This document shows positions 16,788-25,043 of a stretch of 42,102 nucleotides of DNA, in pieces. Every line of letters starts with the position of its first letter. The first letter of the stretch is position 1. Below the pieces are notes generated by a model. The model saw only the letters and a program-made list of their open reading frames with translations. It was not told the origin of the DNA and searched no databases. Location: NCBI GenBank assembly GCA_022767345.1, contig JALEOD010000068.1, positions 1 to 42,102 of the forward strand, read 5' to 3'. Origin of the DNA: Emergencia sp. GTDB taxonomy: Bacteria > Bacillota > Clostridia > Peptostreptococcales > Anaerovoracaceae. The translations under genes and the position numbers were made by a program.

Positions 16788-18212
16788 TTGAATTACGAAA
16801 TGAAGCATGAAGACCTTAAGTACCTGGCAGTTGCTTTGCCGGAGGACATTTTGAAAGAAAAGTGGAGCGGTCACTTCGACCGTGTGAGAGAAATTATTGC
16901 AAGACGGCTGGCAGGAGAGTTGACCTATGCTATGCGCTGCCGCCTTGAAATAGAGCTTACCAATCTGGAGCATTTGGAAAAATGCTATAATCGCACAGAG
17001 GAGGAGGCCCTGGCAATGATTCAGGAGAGAATTCCGTCCTTTACGGCGGAAGAACTCGATGAACTGCGCCTTGAAAATAAAGTGGATTTCATTTATCTGA
17101 ACGGAGAAGTCCGCTATCTGAGAAGTTTCTGCAGTACTCTTTTCAACGTATATCCGGAGATGGAGGAAAGAGAAGCGAAGGAAAAGGGCGATGCCTATGA
17201 GAAGACGAAGGCAAGGTCTGAGGATGTCGAGGTTATCGATGAATTTATTGAGAACTTAGAAGATGGGCAGGAGACCTCAGCCCATATTCACATTCGCCAG
17301 AAGGTGTGGATCAATGACGAGGCACTGGAAGAGGGCAAAACGGTGCATGTTCATGTGCCCCTTCCTGTGGAAAGACAGCAGATGAAAAATGTGAAAATTA
17401 TAAGCGTAACACCGGAGCCGAAGGCAATGCCGTCTCTTGAAGATGGTCACCCGGTTGCATACTTTGAGGAGAAAGCAACGGCAGGGCAGACTTTTGCTGT
17501 GGAATACAGTTTAGACCATGTGACGCATTTTGTGGATTTATCTTGGGCAGCCATTGAGAAACTGGGCGAAGACAAGGGTGAGATTCCGGCAGAAGCAGCC
17601 TGCTATCTTGACGAGCAGCTGCCGCATATTCAGTTCACGCCATATCTGGAAGGTCTGGCAGAAACCTTAAAGGAGCCGTCGGGAGATTTACTGAAAACAG
17701 CTAGAAATATTTATGATTATGTAACGACTAAAGTGACCTACCGCTTTGTCAGAGATTACGCGGCAATCGATAACCTCAGTGAATACTGTGCAGTAAATCT
17801 GCGCGGCGACTGCGGTATTCAGGCACTGCTGTTTATCACCCTCTGCAGAATCTGCGGCATTCCGGCAAGATGGCAGTCGGGGCTGGACACCAAACCGGGA
17901 AGCCTGGGGCAGCACGACTGGGCGCTGTTCTATCTTCCGTCCAAAGGCTGGCTGGGCGCAGACCTGTCCTACGGCGGAAGTGCTTACAAGAAAGGTAAGA
18001 TGAAGCGCTGGGATTATTTCTTTGGAAATGTTGATCCGTTCAGAGTGCCTATTAACGATTCGTTCCAGTCGGAAATGGTTCCCGCAAAAAAATTTCCTAG
18101 AGAAGACCCTTGCGATAATCAGTGCGGAGAATTGGAATACGAAGACCGCGGCTTGTATGGAAGTGACTGGGGCTGCGACTATGAGGAAATCGATATTCAT
18201 AGGATTAAATAA
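16788..18212 (+). CDS. Transglutaminase-like cysteine protease-fold protein
   Basis: The 474-residue cytoplasmic protein (no signal peptide) carries a transglutaminase-like domain in its C-terminal half. The catalytic triad is visible: Cys342 in RGDCGIQALLF, His376 in GQHDWALFYL, and the Asp in LGADLSYGG about 15 residues on. The N-terminal 270 residues are helical and then beta-rich, as in other bacterial proteins of this type that may act as peptidases or amidases. The start is TTG at 16788: AGGAGG ends only four bases before it, whereas the next in-frame ATG is 16 bases away. It is transcribed alone between two terminators. Substrate unknown. Confidence 0.82.
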   Translation: MNYEMKHEDLKYLAVALPEDILKEKWSGHFDRVREIIARRLAGELTYAMRCRLEIELTNLEHLEKCYNRTEEEALAMIQERIPSFTAEELDELRLENKVDFIYLNGEVRYLRSFCSTLFNVYPEMEEREAKEKGDAYEKTKARSEDVEVIDEFIENLEDGQETSAHIHIRQKVWINDEALEEGKTVHVHVPLPVERQQMKNVKIISVTPEPKAMPSLEDGHPVAYFEEKATAGQTFAVEYSLDHVTHFVDLSWAAIEKLGEDKGEIPAEAACYLDEQLPHIQFTPYLEGLAETLKEPSGDLLKTARNIYDYVTTKVTYRFVRDYAAIDNLSEYCAVNLRGDCGIQALLFITLCRICGIPARWQSGLDTKPGSLGQHDWALFYLPSKGWLGADLSYGGSAYKKGKMKRWDYFFGNVDPFRVPINDSFQSEMVPAKKFPREDPCDNQCGELEYEDRGLYGSDWGCDYEEIDIHRIK

Positions 18213-18235
18213 ATATAGTTTTATGGCTTATTTGG

Positions 18236-18280
18236 AAACTGCATGGAGGGTAATTTACCGCCTATGCAGTTTTTATTTTT
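18236..18280 (+). terminator. Rho-independent terminator
   Basis: AAACTGCAT (18236-18244) pairs with ATGCAGTTT (18264-18272) with an inner GGTAA/TTACC stem and a T-rich tail. Confidence 0.88.
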
Positions 18281-18311
18281 CATTAAGGACGGCTATTACC
18301 TTAAAAACAAC

Positions 18312-18341
18312 TTGCCAAAATCTATCGGGGGGGGGTATAAT
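18312..18341 (+). promoter_or_regulatory. Promoter with a G9 tract in its spacer (possible phase variation)
   Basis: TTGCCA (18312-18317) and a perfect TATAAT (18336-18341) are 18 bases apart, and the last nine spacer bases (18327-18335) are all G. Slippage by one base would bring the spacer to the optimal 17 or to 19. The start codon of the YfcC-type transporter is 30 bases downstream, so this is very probably its promoter. Confidence 0.65.
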
Positions 18342-18370
18342 ATATATGTATTTTATAGGGAGGTAAACAA

Positions 18371-19768
18371 ATGGAACAAAAGAAAAAGAAATTTGCGGTG
18401 CCTCATGTATATATCCTGCTGCTAGCACTTATTCTGTTATGCAGTATTCTTACGTATATTATACCAGCAGGAACATATGACATGATGACACTGGAAGACG
18501 GAAGAGAAGTTGTTAATGCAGAAACTTTCCACAATGTCGATTCGACACCGGTCAGCTTTATGCAGTTCTTGACCGCAGTACCCCGTGGTATGCAGGAATC
18601 TGCGCAGATCATCTTCTTCATCTTTATCGTTGGCGGAACTATGGCTGTGGTACAGGAAACCAGAGCGATTGAAGCCGGCATGGGAAGATTGATTAAGGCG
18701 CTGAAGGATAAGTCTATCATAATCATTCCGATTATCATGATTCTGTTCTCTATCTGCGGCTCTGTATTCGGTATGGCGGAAGAGACTATTCCGTTTATTC
18801 CGATCTTCGTATCGCTGTGTATCGCCATGGGATTCGACTCCATCACAGGTACAGCTATTGTGCTGTGCGGTGCAGGTGCAGGATTTGCAGGTGCTTTCAT
18901 GAATCCGTTTACGGTTCAGGTTGCACAAGGTATTGCAGGCGTGCCGCCGCTTTCAGCAATGGGCTTCAGAGTAGTTTTATACATCTGCTTCGTATTGCTG
19001 GCAGTCGTATTTGTAATGAGATATGCGCTGAAGATCAAGAAGAACCCGCAGCTTTCCAGCATGCATGAGTTTGACAAAAACAGAGAAGAGTCTGTAGATT
19101 TGGACTCCTTACCTGAATTTGGTGGCAAGGAAAAAGCAATTCTGCTGGTTTTCATCGTTTCCATTATCATATTAGTATACTGCGTTATTCAGTATGGATG
19201 GTATATGGACGAAATTGCAGCGCTGTTCCTGTGTATGTCTTTCATCGTTGCAGCAATCGCAAGAATGGGATTCAACAATTACGCAAATGTACTTGGAAGA
19301 GGTATGGCTGATATCGCTTCTGGTGCGCTGGTTGTAGGTTTTGCAAGAGGTATCCTGGTTGTGATGAACGATGGACAGATTTTACATACGATTCTGCAGG
19401 CTGCAGCTTCTGGACTGAGCAAACTGCCGTCTATGGTATCCGCTATCGGAATGTACATTTTCCAGTGCCTGCTCAACTTCATTGTTCCTTCAGGTTCTGG
19501 ACAGGCTGCCGTTTCTATGCCGATTATGGCACCTCTGGGTGATCTGGTAGGTGTAACAAGACAGACTGCTTGTCTTGCATTCCAGATGGGTGATGGTATC
19601 TCCAATATCTTCACACCGACTTCCGGCTACTTTATGGCTGGACTGGCTATTGCAAAAGTGCCTTGGAGCAAATGGGCAAAATGGATTCTGCCTTTAATCG
19701 GATTAGAATATCTGTTAGGCGCAATTTTCATTGTTGTTGCACAGGTAATGCAGTTAGGACCATTCTAA
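18371..19768 (+). CDS. YfcC-family transporter (C4-dicarboxylate/peptide-carrier type)
   Basis: The 465-residue membrane protein has about twelve hydrophobic segments. It shows the YfcC/COG1288 pattern: HVYILLLALILLCSILTYII then PAGTYDM at the N-terminus, GSVFGMAEETIPFIPI, and the re-entrant VPSGSGQAAVSMPIMAPLGD near residue 380 with FTPTSGYFM after it. YfcC proteins are annotated as anaerobic C4-dicarboxylate carriers or basic amino acid antiporters, but substrates are poorly known. GGGAGG precedes the ATG. A terminator separates it from an M20 peptidase and a D-aminoacylase-like gene in the same direction, so uptake or antiport of an acylated amino acid or small peptide is a fair guess. Confidence 0.85.
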   Translation: MEQKKKKFAVPHVYILLLALILLCSILTYIIPAGTYDMMTLEDGREVVNAETFHNVDSTPVSFMQFLTAVPRGMQESAQIIFFIFIVGGTMAVVQETRAIEAGMGRLIKALKDKSIIIIPIIMILFSICGSVFGMAEETIPFIPIFVSLCIAMGFDSITGTAIVLCGAGAGFAGAFMNPFTVQVAQGIAGVPPLSAMGFRVVLYICFVLLAVVFVMRYALKIKKNPQLSSMHEFDKNREESVDLDSLPEFGGKEKAILLVFIVSIIILVYCVIQYGWYMDEIAALFLCMSFIVAAIARMGFNNYANVLGRGMADIASGALVVGFARGILVVMNDGQILHTILQAAASGLSKLPSMVSAIGMYIFQCLLNFIVPSGSGQAAVSMPIMAPLGDLVGVTRQTACLAFQMGDGISNIFTPTSGYFMAGLAIAKVPWSKWAKWILPLIGLEYLLGAIFIVVAQVMQLGPF

Positions 19769-19782
19769 ACAAATGTTGACAG

Positions 19783-19815
19783 AAAAAAGGGCATATTGAA
19801 TGATATGCCCTTTTT
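19783..19815 (+). terminator. Rho-independent terminator after the YfcC-type gene
   Basis: AAAGGGCATAT (19786-19796) pairs with ATATGCCCTTT (19803-19813) over a six-base loop, flanked by A and T runs so that it may work in both directions. Confidence 0.9.
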
Positions 19816-19922
19816 CATAACCTAGGAAAGTACCTAGAGAAGTATCGCCCTGTAGTGGGCGGCATATGTGCATAGGAAGCTTTGCTTTCGTTATGTACAT
19901 TTTTCTTATAGGAGGAAACAAA
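19816..19922 (+). promoter_or_regulatory. Structured leader before the M20 peptidase gene
   Basis: Three possible hairpins follow in close order: CTAGG/CCTAG (19822-19837), CGCCC/GGGCG (19846-19861) and a longer imperfect one, ATGTGCAT with ATGTACAT (19866-19900) with GGAAGC/GCTTTC at its top. The last is followed by five T and then by the AGGAGG of the M20 gene. This could be an attenuator or cis-acting RNA element. It matches no riboswitch class that I recognise. Confidence 0.4.
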
Positions 19923-21095
19923 ATGAATTATGGGGAATTAAAAGAGAAAATTTTTTCGGAGATTGAAAAATATAGGGAAGAATTGACCGTGCTGAATGAC
20001 AATCTTGCTGATAATCCGGAAATTTCCGGAGAGGAGTATGAAACTTCTAAGAAAATCGTCAAGCTGCTTAAGTCTCACGGTTATCAGGTAGAATATCCCT
20101 TCGCTGGACGTGACACGGCGTTCAAAGGTGTTTACGGGGAAAACCAGCATACGCATAAGGTGGCAATTTTGACCGAATACGATGCACTGCCTGAGATTGG
20201 TCATGCCTGTGGTCACTGTCTGTCAGGTTCCATCAGCATTTTAGCAGGTTTGGCAACGAAAGAGCTGCAGGACGAGCTGGACACGGATATTCACATTATA
20301 GGTACGCCCGTGGAGGAAACGGATGGGGCTAAGTGCCAAATGGTAGAAGATGGTGTATTCGATGGATACGATATGGCAATTATGGTGCACCTGTACAATA
20401 CCAGTCTGCTGACACCAAAGCTGCAGGGGTTGGCATCCTATATGTATTGTTTCCATGGTAAAGCAGCCCACGCTTCAGCGGCACCTTGGGAGGGACAAAA
20501 TGCGTTTAATGCAGCGCAGCTGATGTTCCATGCGATTGATATGCTGCGACAGCATAGTACACCGGATGCGCAGTTTCACGGCATTATCAGAAATGGAGGA
20601 GAAGCACCAAATATTGTTCCTGAGGAAGTTACAGCAGAAATTTTTATTCGTGCTCTGGATAAGCATTATCTAAGAAGTCTGATTGACAAGGTAGACGATT
20701 GTGCTGCAGGTGCGGCTATTGCGACCCAGACGACTTGGGACAAATATCCTACAGCAGCCATTTATGATAATATGAAGCCGAATCCTACAGGTGAGGCAGC
20801 GCTGGCTGAGATCTATGATGAACTGGGGATCGAAGTAAACGGGGATCACGTTAAAATCTTTGGCTCTTCCGACGCTGGAAATGTCAGCTTTGCTTGCCCG
20901 GGTTTCCACCCTTGTCTGCAGATTGTCGATGAGAATGTTCCGATTCATACCAGAGAATTTGCAGAGGCAATGAAGAGTGAACGCGCCCATCAGGGACTGG
21001 TAGACGGAGCTAAGATTATCACACTGCAGATCGCAAAGATTTTTGGTGATGAAGAACGGCTGAAAGCCATGAAGGCAGATTTTGCGGAGAAGTAA
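19923..21095 (+). CDS. M20 family metallo-amidohydrolase (AbgB/PM20D2-like)
   Basis: The 390-residue enzyme has the two-zinc pattern of M20 amidohydrolases: GHACGHCLSG near residue 100 supplies ligands, GTPVEETDGAK near residue 135 the catalytic Glu, and a late HAS/HTREFAEAM region completes the site. The DNA-encoded dimerisation insert (about 180-300) is complete. Relatives cleave aminoacyl dipeptides or p-aminobenzoyl-glutamate. The ATG at 19923 has AGGAGG at a good distance; an in-frame ATG at 19866 lies in the hairpin region and is rejected. It is followed after two bases by a small membrane protein and then by a D-aminoacylase-like gene, an acyl-amino-acid or peptide salvage set. Confidence 0.9.
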   Translation: MNYGELKEKIFSEIEKYREELTVLNDNLADNPEISGEEYETSKKIVKLLKSHGYQVEYPFAGRDTAFKGVYGENQHTHKVAILTEYDALPEIGHACGHCLSGSISILAGLATKELQDELDTDIHIIGTPVEETDGAKCQMVEDGVFDGYDMAIMVHLYNTSLLTPKLQGLASYMYCFHGKAAHASAAPWEGQNAFNAAQLMFHAIDMLRQHSTPDAQFHGIIRNGGEAPNIVPEEVTAEIFIRALDKHYLRSLIDKVDDCAAGAAIATQTTWDKYPTAAIYDNMKPNPTGEAALAEIYDELGIEVNGDHVKIFGSSDAGNVSFACPGFHPCLQIVDENVPIHTREFAEAMKSERAHQGLVDGAKIITLQIAKIFGDEERLKAMKADFAEK

Positions 21096-21097
21096 AT

Positions 21098-21343
21098 ATG
21101 GGATATCTATTATTCTTTCTGCCGCCGGCATTGGCGCTGATCGTTTTCATTGCAGCAATGAAACATGGATTTAACAAAGCAGCTTTTTTTGTATCTGTTG
21201 GCATCACAATGATCATCAATATGTTTGCCATACATCATTTAACCTGGTATGGTCTTCTCTGCACGCTGACTATACCCCTTGCAGGCATATACGTTGTCAT
21301 CTGTCTGGTGTTGTCTATTCAAGAGCATCGCAGCGGACAGTAA
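21098..21343 (+). CDS. Small two-helix membrane protein of unknown function
   Basis: The 81-residue product has two clear hydrophobic helix regions (about residues 3-21 and 28-72, the latter long enough for two passes) and a polar C-terminal end, EHRSGQ. Its ATG lies two bases after the M20 stop, which implies coupled translation (GGAGAAG within the end of the M20 gene). No family is recognised. The tight link suggests an accessory or anchoring role for the peptidase or its transporter. Confidence 0.6.
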   Translation: MGYLLFFLPPALALIVFIAAMKHGFNKAAFFVSVGITMIINMFAIHHLTWYGLLCTLTIPLAGIYVVICLVLSIQEHRSGQ

Positions 21344-21468
21344 ACCGTTAAACATGGGAGATGAAAATAAAACCATTTGCATGGCGGGGAAAAAAGTTGT
21401 ATAAAGATTATAGAGGAGTATGATGTAAAAGCGAGTTGCATCTAAATCGTTATAGGAGGTGTTTGCAC

Positions 21469-22824
21469 ATGTTGGACTTATTAATAAAGAACGGACAGTA
21501 TCCGGACTTTGCAGCCGGAGAGATGAGAAACGGCAACATTGGAGTTGCTGACGGTAAAATTACCTATATCGGGGCTGCTTGCCCTGAAGCTGCCAATATC
21601 ATTGATGTTGAGGGAAATGTAGTTTCTCCTGGCTTTATCGATATTCATATGCACGAGGAAGATTTTAAGCAAGAAGGAGAACACTACGTCATTGCACAGA
21701 TGATGTTAAATATGGGTGTCACTACGGCGGTAGGCGGCAATTGTGGTATGCAGAAACAGGATTTGTCGCATTTTAAAGAAGTGATCGACAGACTGGGCGG
21801 TTGCCCGATTAATTATATCATGCTAGCTGGGTATAATACCTTCCGCTATCAGCTGAACATTGGAAGATATGAAGCTGCGACACAGGAGCAGAGGGAACAG
21901 ATCCGAACCCTGCTGAGAAGAGAATTAGATGAAGGGGCATACGGGATTTCTTTTGGTATTGAATACGATCCCGGTATTACAACAGAGGAAGTTCTCTATG
22001 CTATCGGTTGTACTGATGACCCGAATTTGCTGGTATCTGCGCACTACAGAGAAGACTGCCTGCAGAATATCAAACCGATTGAAGAGATGATTAAAATTGC
22101 AGATGCCATCCCGATGAAATTCCAGATTTCTCACTTGTCCAGTTGTTCGGCTATGGGCTTGATGCAGGAATCTCTTGATGCGATTAATCAGGCGATGGAG
22201 AAGAACCCGAGATTGAATTATGATACTTATCCGTACAATGCTTTCTCTACGCATATGGGTTCTGCGGTCTTTGAAGACGGCTGCATTGAAGGCTGGCACA
22301 AAGATTACAGCGACATACTTCTGACGGACGACCCTTACAAAGATGTTCGCTGTGATAAAGAAACCTTTGAAAAAGTTCGGGAAGAATACCCTGATATGCT
22401 TGCAGTTGCTTTTGTCATGAACGAGGAAGAAATCGCCGCCGCTATTGCCAATAAAAACGGCATGGTAGGCAGTGACGGTATTATCAACAACGGCAATGGA
22501 CATCCACGAGCAGCCGGTACATTTCCGAGAGTGCTGGGTAAGTATGTGCGGGAGGATAAAGTTCTGCCGCTGATTGACGCAATCAGAAAGATGACGCTGG
22601 AACCGGCGAAGCGGTTGAATCTGGACAATAAAGGAAGAATTGAAATCGGCTGTGATGCGGATTTGACAATATTCAATCCGGATACCATCAGAGACGGCGC
22701 TACTTTTTCTGACCTGCATATTTTGCCGGAAGGGATTGAGTATGTATTTATCAATGGAGAAAAAGCAGTAGATCATAAAAACGTTGTCAATGACCGGCTG
22801 GGCAGATTTATCAGCTATAAGTAA
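21469..22824 (+). CDS. D-aminoacylase-like amidohydrolase
   Basis: The 451-residue protein is of the amidohydrolase superfamily, N-acyl-D-amino-acid deacylase branch. It starts with MLDLLIKNG and then shows HMH at residues 60-62 (PGFIDIHMH). The later signature NGNGHPRAAGTFPRVLGKYV, then MTLEPAKRLNL and a C-terminal ADLTIFNPDTI, are typical of the D-aminoacylases. These enzymes deacylate N-acyl-D-amino acids using one or two zinc ions. The ATG at 21469 has AGGAGGT nine bases before it; the upstream in-frame ATG at 21436 has none. With the M20 peptidase it suggests use of acylated or D-amino acids, for example from peptidoglycan or peptides. Confidence 0.9.
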   Translation: MLDLLIKNGQYPDFAAGEMRNGNIGVADGKITYIGAACPEAANIIDVEGNVVSPGFIDIHMHEEDFKQEGEHYVIAQMMLNMGVTTAVGGNCGMQKQDLSHFKEVIDRLGGCPINYIMLAGYNTFRYQLNIGRYEAATQEQREQIRTLLRRELDEGAYGISFGIEYDPGITTEEVLYAIGCTDDPNLLVSAHYREDCLQNIKPIEEMIKIADAIPMKFQISHLSSCSAMGLMQESLDAINQAMEKNPRLNYDTYPYNAFSTHMGSAVFEDGCIEGWHKDYSDILLTDDPYKDVRCDKETFEKVREEYPDMLAVAFVMNEEEIAAAIANKNGMVGSDGIINNGNGHPRAAGTFPRVLGKYVREDKVLPLIDAIRKMTLEPAKRLNLDNKGRIEIGCDADLTIFNPDTIRDGATFSDLHILPEGIEYVFINGEKAVDHKNVVNDRLGRFISYK

Positions 22825-22862
22825 CTTTAGCATCTATAATTCATATGCCTTCTTTTAGGTTC

Positions 22863-22907
22863 AAAACGCCCCTTTTTGAAGCAGAACTGCTCCAAAGGGG
22901 CGTTTTT
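22863..22907. terminator. Strong, probably bidirectional terminator
   Basis: AAAACGCCCCTTT (22863-22875) pairs with AAAGGGGCGTTTT (22894-22906), A run before and T run after. It lies between the plus-strand deacylase and the minus-strand regulator, and can serve both. Confidence 0.9.
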
Positions 22908-23093
22908 ATTAGATGAAAATGTATAAATATGACATATTTATCGATTAATAGAAATTATAAAGGGCTTAAATGACCATTAAATGCAAACAACTCCCAGATG
23001 ATTCAAAATCAGGGAAGAATGCCCCCCGCTTTTTTTCGCAGCAGTTTTCCACCCACCCTTTTTCCTTATTTTGAGTCTAAAAGGGGCAGATTC

Positions 23094-24797
23094 CTATTTT
23101 CGGCTTTCCAGAATCATCAGACCCTTGTCGGTCAGGGACATGCCGTATTTGCCATGGGTAGCGGAAATCAGTTCCTGCTCAGCCAGCATGGAGATATGTT
23201 TACGAATTTTGTATTCGGAAATGCCATAGCCCGCATCGTGAAGGAACCAGTAGATTCGATTTCTGCCGGCGATTTCACTTCTCTGGTTAATTTCTCGAAT
23301 TGCTGACAAAATAAGGTTAGAGATATCGTCTGTTTTTTCAGCCGCTGCAAAATGCAATCCACTTTCTGCGGAGGCGGCATTGTCATAAGGGAAATCCTCT
23401 GGCGTGATGGTATCACTTTCACAAACTGCCAGGGTAAATTTTATGGTAGTAAAAAGTTCGCGGATATTGCCCTGCCATTCCCTTTGCATCAGAGCCTCCA
23501 TGGCAAGAGGGGTAACTTCTTTATTGGTGCAGAACAGCGTGTTCAGCCAATGGGTGACAAGAAGGGGGATATCTTCCTTATGCTGAGAAAGAGGAGGAAG
23601 ATAGAGATAGCCTTCTTTTAAGCGGTAGAGTAAATCCTTGCGGAACGTTTTTTCAGCAGTCATTTCTTCTAAATTGTGATTGGTGGCGGCGATGATGCGA
23701 ACATCGACGGGAATGTGGCGCTTGCCGCCGGCCTTTATAATCTCGCCGGTCTGCATGACCTGAAGAATTTGCGCCTGCACCTTTAGAGAAGCCTCACCGA
23801 CTTCATCAAGGAAAACAGTACCGCCTTCGGCCAGTTGAAAAAGTCCGATTGTACCGTCTTCTTCGCAGCCAAAAAGCTCTGACTCAATCTGGTCATCGGA
23901 CAGCGCAGCAAAGTTGATAGATACAAAAGGGGCGTCTTGTCTTGCGGAAGCGTGGTGAATTGCACTTGCAAAAATGGATTTTCCAGTTCCGCTGTCACCC
24001 TCGATGAGAACAGACATGTCTGTAGCGGCAATTTTTTCGGCGGTGGATTTCGCCTTAGAAATACAGGAACTTTGTCCAATAATATCTCGGAATTTATATT
24101 TTGCATAGCAGTTAGGACCGCAAAGCGCGGTACGTACTGCTCTGGAAGTTTTGCCTGCTTCGTTGGCGGCATCCGAAATTCGCCTTGCAAAGATTAAAAG
24201 GTCGTCGAGATACTGTTTTGCGTAGGACTGGAGACTGGATTCCAGAAGGTGATAGTATTCCATAATCTGTATGATTGTGGAAAAATCAAAGTTTTTCGCG
24301 CCGATATTATAGACGTTTTCAACGCCGGCAGGCACGTGAATCATGGCGTCGGCGGTGATAGCGATAGGCCTTGCTTTTGCGGAAAAATCACAGTCCGGGG
24401 AATAGGGTACAAATTGGTAAAAGTTAAAGCCGCTTCTCTGTAAATCGCTGATGATTTCCTCAGCAGAAGCGCGGGATTCCATAACAACGAGGATTTCCCG
24501 GTCGCGAGGCAGGAAGAGGATCTTGTCCAGCTTGTGACTGGTAATGGTTCGACTGCCAATTAAAGATTCTTCCAGATGGTCCGAAAGTTCGCTGTCAAGA
24601 AATTGCTGATAAACTTTCTCGCTGGAAAAAACGCCGAAATACTGACCGCTCAAGGCAGCGGAATCTCCGGCGGAGACATTATATAAAGTAATCGAAACAT
24701 CTTCCGGCAGAAAAGTCCGGAGCTGCTCCTCCAGGGTACGTAATGTGAAGAAGTGGTCTGCAACTAACAGCAGACGAGAATTCATTTTGAAAGCCAT
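23094..24797 (-). CDS. AAA+ sigma-54-activator-like regulator without a GAFTGA loop
   Basis: The 567-residue protein has an N-terminal sensory part of about 240 residues, with an LLLVADHF start, an activator-type AAA+ domain and a C-terminal winged-helix end. The Walker A motif GDSGTGKS lies near residue 267 and the Walker B GGTVFLDEVGE near 330. Between them the conserved ELFG is followed by CEEDGTIGLFQLAEGG: the GAFTGA loop that contacts sigma-54 is deleted. The C-terminus (IRKHISMLAEQELI) is a winged helix, not a Fis-type helix. It may therefore act on ordinary promoters, as TyrR does. The start at 24797 is supported by GAGGAG. It is divergent from the decarboxylase operon, its probable target. 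Confidence 0.85.
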   Translation of the reverse strand: MAFKMNSRLLLVADHFFTLRTLEEQLRTFLPEDVSITLYNVSAGDSAALSGQYFGVFSSEKVYQQFLDSELSDHLEESLIGSRTITSHKLDKILFLPRDREILVVMESRASAEEIISDLQRSGFNFYQFVPYSPDCDFSAKARPIAITADAMIHVPAGVENVYNIGAKNFDFSTIIQIMEYYHLLESSLQSYAKQYLDDLLIFARRISDAANEAGKTSRAVRTALCGPNCYAKYKFRDIIGQSSCISKAKSTAEKIAATDMSVLIEGDSGTGKSIFASAIHHASARQDAPFVSINFAALSDDQIESELFGCEEDGTIGLFQLAEGGTVFLDEVGEASLKVQAQILQVMQTGEIIKAGGKRHIPVDVRIIAATNHNLEEMTAEKTFRKDLLYRLKEGYLYLPPLSQHKEDIPLLVTHWLNTLFCTNKEVTPLAMEALMQREWQGNIRELFTTIKFTLAVCESDTITPEDFPYDNAASAESGLHFAAAEKTDDISNLILSAIREINQRSEIAGRNRIYWFLHDAGYGISEYKIRKHISMLAEQELISATHGKYGMSLTDKGLMILESRK

Positions 24798-24858
24798 AGT
24801 AACTCCTCTTGCGTTTTGATTGCGGCACTGCGGCAACGCCGATACAATCTATGCGTTC

Positions 24859-24876
24859 ATTATACCATAGCTATGG
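24859..24876 (-). promoter_or_regulatory. Extended -10 promoter overlapping a 12-base palindrome
   Basis: On the minus strand TGG precedes a perfect TATAAT (24864-24859). The palindrome CCATAGCTATGG (24865-24876) abuts it. A regulator bound there would control its own gene, the AAA+ regulator. Confidence 0.5.
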
Positions 24877-24976
24877 ATAGGTGAATATGGATTTTAAATT
24901 ATTCTTCTGGAAAAATTTAAAAAAATTAATTGAAAGTATCGGTATTCTTAAAAAATCAAGTAGTTTTTTTGAAGTA

Positions 24977-25005
24977 TTGCAATTGGAACGCCGCCTATAT
25001 AGAAT
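24977..25005 (+). promoter_or_regulatory. Candidate promoter of the decarboxylase operon
   Basis: TTGCAA (24977-24982) and TAGAAT (25000-25005), 17 bases apart, 38 bases before the start codon. I saw no -24/-12 (TGGCAC...TTGC) sigma-54 promoter in the divergent region, in line with the missing GAFTGA loop of the regulator. Confidence 0.5.
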
Positions 25006-25043
25006 AAAGAAAAATTCCAAAAGAAAGATGGGGAAATGAAATC

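Noticed and set aside
24877-25043. Sigma-54 promoter before the decarboxylase operon
   Set aside because: No GG...GC pair at -24/-12 with the expected surroundings on either strand; a sigma-70-like promoter fits better.
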